Shown here: positions 1 through 5,099 of the stretch, in pieces
Numbering within the stretch: the stretch's first letter is position 1
How the letters are laid out: the number at the start of each line of letters is the position of its first letter
From: Methanoregula sp.
Lineage (GTDB): Archaea > Halobacteriota > Methanomicrobia > Methanomicrobiales > Methanospirillaceae
DNA: 5,302 nucleotides
NCBI GenBank assembly: GCA_023228295.1
Contig: JALOBP010000140.1
Coordinates: forward strand, 1-5,302
Direction of reading: 5' to 3'
The notes under the pieces: generated by a model
Told to the model about the DNA's origin: nothing
The model's input: only the letters and a program-made list of their open reading frames with translations
Databases searched by the model: none
Program-made: the position numbers and the translations under genes

Positions 1-187
1 GCTGGAAGCTCCTGCAAAACGTCCGCTCCAGCCTGCACCGGCCGAGGGACTGATCCTCTGGAAGACGGATGTGGGGATCGAGTGGGTCCCCCTTCCGGCG
101 CGTGAACGCAGCACAAAATTCATGGAGCACCTCTGCTGCCACCATGCGCTGATGGAAAAAGTCTGCCGGACCCTGAATGCCCTGTAA
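1..187 (+). CDS. truA: tRNA pseudouridine synthase TruA, C-terminal end (partial)
   Basis: An open frame enters from the left edge (first full codon at 2) and ends with TAA at 185-187, giving about 61 residues. The stretch APAEGLILWKTDVG resembles the C-terminal APAEGLxLxxVxY segment of TruA, the enzyme that makes pseudouridine at positions 38-40 of the tRNA anticodon arm in the cytoplasm. The tail continues to HHALMEKVCRTLNAL and holds no catalytic residue; the catalytic aspartate would lie upstream, outside the window. The gene converges with the malic enzyme gene, leaving 29 bp between the two stop codons and no clear hairpin or long T run there. The assignment rests on one short motif, so it is probable rather than certain. 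The reading frame itself is solid, with no internal stop and typical codon use. Confidence 0.68.
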   Translation, partial: LEAPAKRPLQPAPAEGLILWKTDVGIEWVPLPARERSTKFMEHLCCHHALMEKVCRTLNAL

Positions 188-216
188 GGCTCACGGAATT
201 GTTACGCCACCACCCC

Positions 217-1428
217 TTACTCAAATGACCGGGCACACCCGCTCGTGATTGCGGCGGCACTCACTGCCTTTGCCACTGCGGTAACAACGCCACGATCAAG
301 GATCGGGGGGAGGATGCGATGCTTTTGCGGGTGGGTCACATAATCAGCAAGGGCATGGGCAGCTGCGACTTTCATCTCGTCCGAGATGCGGGTGGCATGG
401 ACATCGAGTGCCCCCCGGAAGATCCCGGGGAATGCAAGGACATAATTGATCTGGTTGGGGTACTCGCTGCGTCCGGTTCCTACAATCGCAGCTCCGGCCA
501 TATGTGCGTCATGGGGCAGGATCTCCGGCACCGGGCTCGCCAGTGCAAAGATGATCGGATCCTTGTTCATTGACCGGACCATTGCGGGGGTGACGATGGC
601 CGGGACCGAAACCCCGATACAGACATCAGCGCCTTCCATGGCATCTTCGAGGGTTCCGGTCAGCCCTCCGTGATTTGTCTCCTCTGCGATGATGAACTTG
701 TACTTGTTCGCGTACAATCCATCACGGTGACGGTGGATGATCCCCCGGGCGTCGCAGACGATAATATTGTTCACGCTGCTGCATATGTCGGGGTTATACC
801 CGATGCACCGGAGCATGCGGGTAATCGCAAACCCGGCCGCGCCGGCGCCGATGACGACAATATTGAGATCCCCGAACCGCTTGCCGGTTACCCGGCAGGC
901 ATTGATCAGGGCAGCAAGCACCACCACTGCCGTCCCGTGCTGGTCATCGTGCATCACCGGGATCCCGATCCCCTGCAATGCCTCTTCGAGCTCAAAACAC
1001 TTCGGGGCTGCAATATCCTCAAGCGCGATCCCGCCAAAGACCGGGGCGATGTTCTTTACCTCATCGACAAATTCCGTGTGGTAGTTCTCAAAACAGATAG
1101 GAAAAGCGTCGATCCCAGCGAGTTTCTTGAAGATTAAGGCCTTACCTTCCATAACCGGGATCGCCGCATATCCTCCGACATTTCCTAACGAGAGCACCCG
1201 CGAACCGTCAGATACGATGGCAATTGTATTAGCCTTGAGCGTGTACCTGTACGCGAGATTTTTGTCTTTGGCAATCTCCCGGCAGACCTCGGCTACACCG
1301 GGCGTGTAGGCAAGAGAGAGATCATGACGGTTTGCTATCGGGACCTTTGAATAAACCTCGATCTTCCCGTGGTACTTTTCATGAAGTTCCAGGGACTCCG
1401 TGTAGACATCCTTTTTTCTGCCGCTCAT
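217..1428 (-). CDS. Malic enzyme (NAD(P)-dependent, decarboxylating)
   Basis: A 403-residue cytoplasmic enzyme expected to convert malate to pyruvate and CO2 with reduction of NAD(P)+. Visible landmarks: GKIEV near residue 21; YTPGVAEVC with the catalytic-type Tyr41; MEGKALIFK with the catalytic-type Lys96; LEDI (Glu137, Asp138) and HDDQHGTA (Asp161, Asp162) as metal ligands; the dinucleotide loop GAGAAG at 194-199 followed by IIVCDARG; and FPGIFRGALD near 333-342. The length fits the short prokaryotic form without a phosphotransacetylase domain. The frame stays open a further 95 codons upstream, but that part overlaps arsC and is not family-like; the ATG at 1428 gives the usual N-terminus. 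No good Shine-Dalgarno precedes it. It follows arsC by 73 bp, so it may be read through from the hgc operon or have its own promoter. One oddity: NQINYVLAFPG has Tyr328 where the family usually has a second Asn (QVNNVLxFP). Cofactor preference cannot be settled by eye. Confidence 0.93.
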   Translation of the reverse strand: MSGRKKDVYTESLELHEKYHGKIEVYSKVPIANRHDLSLAYTPGVAEVCREIAKDKNLAYRYTLKANTIAIVSDGSRVLSLGNVGGYAAIPVMEGKALIFKKLAGIDAFPICFENYHTEFVDEVKNIAPVFGGIALEDIAAPKCFELEEALQGIGIPVMHDDQHGTAVVVLAALINACRVTGKRFGDLNIVVIGAGAAGFAITRMLRCIGYNPDICSSVNNIIVCDARGIIHRHRDGLYANKYKFIIAEETNHGGLTGTLEDAMEGADVCIGVSVPAIVTPAMVRSMNKDPIIFALASPVPEILPHDAHMAGAAIVGTGRSEYPNQINYVLAFPGIFRGALDVHATRISDEMKVAAAHALADYVTHPQKHRILPPILDRGVVTAVAKAVSAAAITSGCARSFE

Positions 1429-1448
1429 GGCATTCAGACAACCCGGGG

Positions 1449-1455
1449 AATAATT
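1449..1455 (-). promoter_or_regulatory. Possible TATA-like box for a leaderless malic enzyme mRNA
   Basis: On the minus strand AATTATT lies about 21-27 bases before the malic enzyme ATG, within GC-rich surroundings. That is the spacing expected if transcription began at or near the ATG (archaeal TATA boxes lie roughly 25 bases before the start). This would explain the missing ribosome binding site. The match is weak, and read-through from arsC is an equally good explanation, since the 73-bp gap has no T-rich terminator. Confidence 0.25.
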
Positions 1456-1501
1456 CATTGAACGCGATGGGAGGTCATCAATGTTGTTGTGCTGATGGGT
1501 G

Positions 1502-1915
1502 TTATGCAAAAGTATCTTCGATCCATGCCGCGATCTCATCCCTGACAGTCCGGTACCCGTCAAGTACCTCCTCTTCCGTGCCCGGCGAGAGGTGGGGGTC
1601 GGAAAAGCCCCGATGAACCGTCTTTTTCGCATTAGGGACGATAGGGCATACTGAATGTGCATTATCGCAGAGCGTGACTGCAAGATCAAAGGATGCTGCC
1701 CCCAACCCGGCAAGAGTCTTTGAATGGTGGTGCGAGATATCGATCCCGATCTCCTGCATCACCACGATCGCCCGGGTGCTGACTTTCGACTGGCGGGTGC
1801 CGGCGGAAAAGACCTCATACCGGTCGCCATATCTTGCACGGAGCAGCCCCTCGGCCATCTGGGAACGGGCTGCATTTGCCGTGCAGATGAAGAGCACCCG
1901 GATTTTTTCTTTCAT
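1502..1915 (-). CDS. arsC: Arsenate reductase, thioredoxin-coupled (low-molecular-weight phosphatase fold)
   Basis: A 137-residue cytoplasmic protein expected to reduce arsenate to arsenite. The P-loop CTANAARS (Cys11 to Arg17, CX5R) is followed by QMAEGLLR, as in ArsC and related phosphatases. The further cysteines Cys83 (TLCDN) and Cys90 (SVCP) sit where the Bacillus subtilis/Staphylococcus aureus type has its redox cascade (Cys10/82/89), which argues for a reductase rather than a plain tyrosine phosphatase. SDPH (Asp106) supplies the expected general acid, and the length is normal. Its ATG overlaps the hgcB stop codon by four bases (ATGA), and only a weak GGTTGTGA-like signal precedes it, so it is probably translated by coupling to hgcB. 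This places arsenic chemistry directly in the hgc operon. No arsenite exporter or ArsR is in the window. A role towards Hg or in thiol redox is possible but unproven. Confidence 0.92.
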   Translation of the reverse strand: MKEKIRVLFICTANAARSQMAEGLLRARYGDRYEVFSAGTRQSKVSTRAIVVMQEIGIDISHHHSKTLAGLGAASFDLAVTLCDNAHSVCPIVPNAKKTVHRGFSDPHLSPGTEEEVLDGYRTVRDEIAAWIEDTFA

Positions 1916-2250
1916 TTATTGTCACAACCGCAGGACTGTTCCGGTGACTGACCACAGCAGGACCCGTCGTCCCCGCCGCAACTGCATTCGCCGCTGTCCA
2001 TATCTTTTCCCCGGAGGGCGGCGCTAATCATTGCCCACGCACACCCGACTCCGCTCTCAACGGTGATCGCCTGGACCGGGCAGTTCAGGGCGCAGGCCCC
2101 GCACTCCATGCAGGCAGCAGGGCGGGCAAGTTCAACATGGTCCTTTCCCTCGGCAAAAACCGCGTGCGGGCATACCTGGGTGCAGCGTTTGCAGTTGATA
2201 CACCGCTCCGCATCCAGCCTGAGGGTTGTTTCCTGGTAAGAATTGAACAT
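1912..2250 (-). CDS. hgcB: HgcB, mercury-methylation ferredoxin
   Basis: A 112-residue ferredoxin-like protein with two 4Fe-4S motifs: CINCKRCTQVCP (Cys17, 20, 23, 27) and CMECGACALNCP (Cys47, 50, 53, 57). The second contains the CMECGAC signature of HgcB. Cys70 in GVGCAWAM matches the extra conserved cysteine (Cys73 in Desulfovibrio HgcB), and Cys98-Cys99 could match its C-terminal cysteine pair. The role known for the family is to reduce the corrinoid of HgcA to Co(I) so it can be remethylated, and possibly to bind or hand over Hg(II). The start is fixed by the overlap with hgcA (TGATG, sharing one base) and by GGGAGTGAT just before it. The frame stays open upstream, but there it runs through hgcA and is not HgcB-like. 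The tail after residue 88 is unusually cysteine-rich (CSC, CC, CGC within about 21 residues). Its stop overlaps the arsC start. Confidence 0.95.
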   Translation of the reverse strand: MFNSYQETTLRLDAERCINCKRCTQVCPHAVFAEGKDHVELARPAACMECGACALNCPVQAITVESGVGCAWAMISAALRGKDMDSGECSCGGDDGSCCGQSPEQSCGCDNK

Positions 2251-3320
2251 CAGATCACTCCCATAAGCCGGCCTGCTCCCAGTACGATTCCCAGTACGAT
2301 ACCGGTGCCTGCCATGAGCGCCATGACCGGCACGTACCGGAAGATCTCTTTTCTGACCCCGGTTCGGGACGTGAAGGTTGTTGAGCCCGTAAAGTTGAGG
2401 GCGAGATATGCGGTCACTGCCGGCATGATGAGGAGCGGCGTAAGTGCCCCTGCGGTTGCTGCCCAGCCGGGCAGGGCCGGGGAAGAATAAAACGCAACGG
2501 CAAACGGTACTGCAACAACTCCTCCGAGAACGAGGCCCTTTGTTGAGAAGTCCTGCGTTGGAATGAATGGCAGGAATATCGGGAAGAGGACCGTTCCTGC
2601 AACCACGGCAGTTATCGCTGCGATGGCGGCAACGGGGCCGGCAAGGAACCAGAGTGCAACTGCACAAATGATCGCCGCAGGGGTAACGTGGACGAGTTCC
2701 ACGGGGATAAGGACAACGCGGTCCCGTAACGGAAACTCAACCCTGCGCATGGCAGCACTTGCCGTATGGGTTTTGAGATACTCCGGAAGGTCCCGGGCAC
2801 GCACCGGGCCGTATTCAACCATGAAACCGGTTTTTCTCAGCACATCCGGCCACGATATTCCAGGCGCTCCGAGCTGGGGGACGATGATCTTCTTGTGGCT
2901 CACCACAAAAGGAAGGCCGGTTAATGCAATTCGCCGGACCAGTTCTTCGGTTCCGAAGGTACCCTTGCCTGCAGCGCACCAGACATTGATCCCTTTGGTA
3001 TCGAGGACAAGGATGTAGGCATCGACTCCTGCCAGTGCAGAACGCAGGGCATCAAAACTCAGGGTGTAGTTAGCCGAAGCAAAGACAGGTGATTCCGGTG
3101 TGGCATTGCCGAGACGATAAAGGCCGGGCTCTACACGGTGGTCGCCTCTCCTGACTCCCCACCGGGCAAGAAAATGGTCGAGACGGTTGGCAGCAGTAAT
3201 GGTGCTGTCTGTTGTCCGGATTGCCGGAACTGCTGCTGAAGTGTTGCAGCTGCATTGAGATGCATTCTCCTGCGGAGTACAGGAACAGCAGGAGGATCTG
3301 GTTGTGACATCGTTTTCCAT
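2250..3320 (-). CDS. hgcA: HgcA, corrinoid protein of mercury methylation
   Basis: A 356-residue membrane-anchored corrinoid protein. In the known system it carries methylcobalamin and transfers the methyl group to Hg(II), giving methylmercury. Residues about 45-200 form the cytoplasmic corrinoid-binding domain, with the diagnostic cap-helix motif NVWCAAGKGTFGT at 112-124. Cys115 is the expected lower cobalt ligand, corresponding to Cys93 of Desulfovibrio desulfuricans ND132. Residues about 205-355 hold about five hydrophobic membrane segments (roughly 208-227, 229-254, 262-280, 285-308, 329-352), as in HgcA and unlike the soluble CdhD/AcsC corrinoid subunits. NFTGSTTFTSRTGVRKE at 309-325 fits the conserved loop before the last segment. 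The first 25 residues carry five cysteines (11, 12, 14, 23, 25), which I do not recognise as part of the core family. The ATG at 3320 has a good ribosome binding site, lies 17 bases after the hgcC stop, and its own stop overlaps hgcB. No key residue is missing. Confidence 0.97.
   Translation of the reverse strand: MENDVTTRSSCCSCTPQENASQCSCNTSAAVPAIRTTDSTITAANRLDHFLARWGVRRGDHRVEPGLYRLGNATPESPVFASANYTLSFDALRSALAGVDAYILVLDTKGINVWCAAGKGTFGTEELVRRIALTGLPFVVSHKKIIVPQLGAPGISWPDVLRKTGFMVEYGPVRARDLPEYLKTHTASAAMRRVEFPLRDRVVLIPVELVHVTPAAIICAVALWFLAGPVAAIAAITAVVAGTVLFPIFLPFIPTQDFSTKGLVLGGVVAVPFAVAFYSSPALPGWAATAGALTPLLIMPAVTAYLALNFTGSTTFTSRTGVRKEIFRYVPVMALMAGTGIVLGIVLGAGRLMGVI
2254..2262 (-). promoter_or_regulatory. 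Ribosome binding site of hgcB
   Basis: GGGAGTGAT on the minus strand closely resembles the archaeal consensus GGAGGTGAT and ends three bases before the hgcB ATG, inside the last codons of hgcA. It decides the hgcB start at 2250 against the much longer open frame. It also suggests that hgcB is both reinitiated from hgcA and able to recruit ribosomes directly. Confidence 0.6.
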
Positions 3321-3324
3321 CGTT

Positions 3325-3335
3325 CTCCACTCCCC
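3325..3335 (-). promoter_or_regulatory. Ribosome binding site of hgcA
   Basis: The 17-base gap between hgcC and hgcA reads CCGGGGAGTGGAGAACG on the minus strand. GGGGAGTGG ends six bases before the ATG at 3320, and the closer GGAG leaves four bases. This supports the ATG at 3320 as the start and shows that the gap is just a ribosome binding site, with no room for a separate promoter. Confidence 0.6.
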
Positions 3336-3337
3336 GG

Positions 3338-3625
3338 TTATTCGTTCTCGTTCAGGACCGGCCCGAGCACGTCCTTGACCATACCGCTCAGATTCTCAAC
3401 TTTCATCAGCGCGAGACAGCAGACGGTGCCATTCTTCTCCCAGCTGATAAGGGCGAGTTTATCGCCGCTTCGTATCCCGGCTTTCTCCCGTACGTCCTTG
3501 GGGAGCACCATCTGGCCCCGGTCGTCCATGGACAGGACCGCCTCGACGGTACACCCGGCTACGGGTGCGCACTCGCATTCGTTACCCGCAGGGTCGCCCC
3601 CGGCATTCTTTTTTTTCTTTCCCAT
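3338..3625 (-). CDS. hgcC: HgcAB-associated AbrB/SpoVT-type small protein with cysteine cluster
   Basis: A 95-residue protein with a swapped-hairpin AbrB/MazE/SpoVT DNA-binding domain at about 27-62: VEAVLSMDDRGQMVLPKDVR, then EKAGIRSGDKLALISWE. A lysine-rich start (KKKK) and the cluster CECAPVAGC (Cys17, 19, 25) precede it, and a vicinal pair Cys69-Cys70 follows. Proteins of this kind beside hgcAB have, as I recall, been named HgcAB-associated protein (HgcC); the symbol rests on that and on position. It lies first in the operon, 17 bp before hgcA. I infer a metal- or thiol-responsive regulator of the operon; a structural or metal-delivery role is the alternative. Start choice: ATG at 3625 has GGTGGA six bases before it. 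An in-frame ATG at 3643 gives 101 residues. A TTG at 3691 opens the frame further but falls in the AT-rich promoter. The true start is uncertain between the two ATGs. Confidence 0.85.
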   Translation of the reverse strand: MGKKKKNAGGDPAGNECECAPVAGCTVEAVLSMDDRGQMVLPKDVREKAGIRSGDKLALISWEKNGTVCCLALMKVENLSGMVKDVLGPVLNENE

Positions 3626-3670
3626 GTTCGTTCCACCGGTCATATCGCTGTTCCCAAAGATAAAACTTTT

Positions 3671-3690
3671 CAGAAAAATCAGAAAAATCA
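3671..3690. repeat. 9-bp tandem direct repeat in the hgc promoter region
   Basis: CAGAAAAAT occurs twice head to tail and is followed by a third CA, giving a perfect 9-bp period over 20 bases. It lies between the candidate TATA box of the hgc operon (3691-3698) and the first gene. It could be a binding site for a regulator, perhaps the AbrB-like protein encoded just downstream, or only an AT-rich slip. Function is inferred from position alone. Confidence 0.45.
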
Positions 3691-3698
3691 AATTTATT
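3691..3698 (-). promoter_or_regulatory. Candidate TATA box of the hgcCAB-arsC operon
   Basis: The minus strand reads AATAAATT here, in an AT-rich patch (3661-3720) that stands out from its GC-rich surroundings. Transcription about 25 bases further on would begin near 3668, giving a leader of about 25-45 bases before the ATG at 3643 or 3625. TTTTAAAAAG at 3711-3720 is a second candidate on the same strand. The exact box cannot be fixed by eye, but this is the only promoter-like patch upstream of the operon. Confidence 0.5.
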
Positions 3699-3710
3699 GG
3701 GAAAATCCGG

Positions 3711-3720
3711 CTTTTTAAAA
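3711..3720 (+). promoter_or_regulatory. Candidate TATA box for the YkgJ-like gene
   Basis: CTTTTTAAAA on the plus strand is a TATA-like box about 75-83 bases before the ATG at 3794, implying a leader of about 50 bases. No Shine-Dalgarno sequence precedes that ATG. A weaker TTTGTA at 3764-3769, 25-30 bases before the ATG, would instead give a leaderless mRNA. Because the same AT patch also serves the minus strand, the two transcripts may share control elements. Confidence 0.35.
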
Positions 3721-3793
3721 TGAACGTTTACGGGGCCTGTCAGCCAGGCTGTATCGCAACGCATTTGTACCCCCCACGGTCATTATCTCTCTC

Positions 3794-4303
3794 ATGGCAT
3801 CGTTCATCTGCGACCGGTGCGGCAAATGCTGTGTCAGCCTCGGAAGATCCATCATAATCGAGCGCCAGTTCACTGACCGGGACTATTACTGCCGCAGCTC
3901 CATCGACAACCTTGTCTTTTCAGCCTGCGTTGATCCGGCATTTGAAGCGGAGATTGCAGATGAGTTTCTCATGCAGGGTGATGCACCGGCCGGCACACCC
4001 CCGAAGGCCTGCCCGTTCCTCCGGAACGTCCCGGGTGGTGATACCTCCGTCTGCGCGATCTATGCAACCCGCCCGAAGATCTGCCAGTCATTCAGGTGCT
4101 ACCGGATGATAATTCTGGATCGCGGGGGGAATATCTGCGGAAGGGTGATCGGGAGAAACACCCTGCGGACGGATGATCCCGCACTTGAAAACCTCTGGGA
4201 TGCGCAGGTGGTGCCGATTCCTTGTGGAGATCCTGTTGAATGGACCGGCCGGGTTGCCGCGATCCTTGCGGATCATGGCTATCGTGCCGAACCCGTACAA
4301 TAA
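3794..4303 (+). CDS. YkgJ-family cysteine cluster protein (CxxCxxCC, putative metal chelator)
   Basis: A 169-residue soluble protein with 12 cysteines. The N-terminal CDRCGKCC (Cys6, 9, 12, 13), then CPFL (Cys73), CAIY (Cys87) and RPKICQSFRC (Cys97, 102) follow the order of the YkgJ/UPF0153 zinc- or iron-chelating domain (CxxCxxCC ... CxFL ... CxIY ... RPxxCxxF). Additional cysteines are at 33, 45, 115 and 144. The substrate or client is not known for most of this family; metal or cluster binding is the only safe statement. The ATG at 3794 begins just before the conserved FxCxxCGxCC and is the natural start, although it has no visible ribosome binding site. The gene is divergent from the hgc operon across 168 bp and converges with trpA seven bases away. 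A link to mercury or arsenic handling is suggested only by position and by the number of thiols. Confidence 0.88.
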   Translation: MASFICDRCGKCCVSLGRSIIIERQFTDRDYYCRSSIDNLVFSACVDPAFEAEIADEFLMQGDAPAGTPPKACPFLRNVPGGDTSVCAIYATRPKICQSFRCYRMIILDRGGNICGRVIGRNTLRTDDPALENLWDAQVVPIPCGDPVEWTGRVAAILADHGYRAEPVQ

Positions 4304-4325
4304 AAAAAGATCAGAGGGCTTTTTT
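4303..4325. terminator. Bidirectional A/T stem between ykgJ-like gene and trpA
   Basis: AAAAAAG at 4303-4309 can pair with CTTTTTT at 4319-4325 around a 9-base loop. Each strand ends in a T run, which suits archaeal intrinsic termination in both directions. The site overlaps the YkgJ stop and the last codons of trpA, so both convergent genes would end in the same 23 bases. The stem is weak as RNA; the T runs are likely to matter more than the fold. Confidence 0.5.
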
Positions 4326-5099
4326 CATCTCTGATACATAGGCTTCCAGATCCCGCTCCATCACGTCGGGATTTTGCGGGTTCCTGCTGATAATGTCCAC
4401 AATGGCACTCCCGACAATCACCCCGTCAGCTCCGGCAGCCGCACAAGTCTTTGCATGGTCAGGTGTTGATATGCCAAACCCGAGCGCAAGCGGGACCCCC
4501 GTATACTTCCGTACCCGTTTTAAGAGATCCAGCGCCCCCGATGACACCCTGTCACGAACCCCGGTAACCCCGAGAACTGCCACAAGGTAAAGATACCCGC
4601 GGGACTTTGCCGCGATCTTTTTGATCCGCGTGTCAGATGTTGTCTGGGTGATGAGGAAGATCGGATCGATATAATTCCGGAGTGCTGCTTTGTACACCTC
4701 GTCAGCTTCCTCAACCGGCATGTCGGCGACGAGGATGCCATCCACCCCCGCCTCATGAGCCTCGCGATAGAACCGGTCGATCCCCCTGTGACAGACCATA
4801 TTGAAGTAGACAAGGAAGACAATGGGGACTTCGGAACGCTTCCGTATTTCCCGGACAATGTCGAAAACCGTGTCAACGGTTGTGCCTGATGCAAGCGACC
4901 GCTCGTCGGCTTTCTGGATGGTCGGGCCATCTGCGACCGGGTCCGAGAACGGGATGCCCAGTTCAAGGATGTCCGTCCCGCCTTTGATGAGCGCCATGGC
5001 TGCCCGGATACTCGTCTCCTTGTCCGGGTCCCCTGCCACGGTAAAGCCAATGAAAGCCGGTTTTTTATGGCGGGCGAATACCGCATCAATCCGTCTCAT
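4311..5099 (-). CDS. trpA: Tryptophan synthase alpha chain
   Basis: A 262-residue TIM-barrel enzyme that cleaves indole-3-glycerol phosphate to indole and glyceraldehyde 3-phosphate in the alpha2beta2 tryptophan synthase complex; indole passes to TrpB. Clear signatures are LELGIPFSDPVADGPTIQ with catalytic-type Glu46 and Asp57 (Glu49 and Asp60 in Salmonella), GVTGVR near 178-183, and the phosphate-binding GFGIS (about 207-211) and GSAIV near the C-terminus. The length is typical. The segment LVADMPVEEA replaces the more usual VPDLPxEE, a mild variation. The ATG at 5099 overlaps the trpB stop (ATGA) and has a strong ribosome binding site, GGGGAGGG. It is the last gene of its operon, since the next gene is convergent. 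Confidence 0.97.
   Translation of the reverse strand: MRRIDAVFARHKKPAFIGFTVAGDPDKETSIRAAMALIKGGTDILELGIPFSDPVADGPTIQKADERSLASGTTVDTVFDIVREIRKRSEVPIVFLVYFNMVCHRGIDRFYREAHEAGVDGILVADMPVEEADEVYKAALRNYIDPIFLITQTTSDTRIKKIAAKSRGYLYLVAVLGVTGVRDRVSSGALDLLKRVRKYTGVPLALGFGISTPDHAKTCAAAGADGVIVGSAIVDIISRNPQNPDVMERDLEAYVSEMKKAL

Noticed and set aside
670..1137. Plus-strand open frames opposite the malic enzyme
   Set aside because: Antisense shadows of a conserved gene in GC-rich DNA; no domain or ribosome binding site seen.
1475..1496. CATCA...TGATG inverted repeat between arsC and the malic enzyme as a terminator
   Set aside because: Only five base pairs with a 12-base loop and no T run after it; not convincing as a terminator or operator.
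1429..1713. 95-codon upstream extension of the malic enzyme frame
   Set aside because: It overlaps the well-supported arsC gene in another frame, and its residues are not malic enzyme-like; the family N-terminus begins at the ATG at 1428.
2251..2667. 139-codon upstream extension of the hgcB frame
   Set aside because: It lies inside hgcA in another frame and has no family likeness; a good ribosome binding site and the TGATG overlap place the start at 2250.
2250..3320. Reading the corrinoid protein as a CO dehydrogenase/acetyl-CoA synthase subunit (CdhD/AcsC type)
   Set aside because: It is too short, carries about five membrane segments, has the NVWCAAGK motif of HgcA, and is followed directly by an HgcB-type ferredoxin.
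3626..3691. TTG start at 3691 for the AbrB-like gene
   Set aside because: It would begin inside the AT-rich promoter patch and add MIFLIFLKSF-type residues unlike this family; ATGs at 3643 and 3625 are better. The ATG at 3643 remains possible.
3255..3857. 200-codon plus-strand open frame across the hgcA start, hgcC and the intergenic region
   Set aside because: It is antisense to well-supported genes, with low-complexity Phe/Pro-rich content and no recognisable domain; a shadow frame.
4520..5089. 189-codon minus-strand open frame inside trpA
   Set aside because: It is Arg/Ser-rich out-of-frame translation of trpA, whose own frame has all catalytic motifs.
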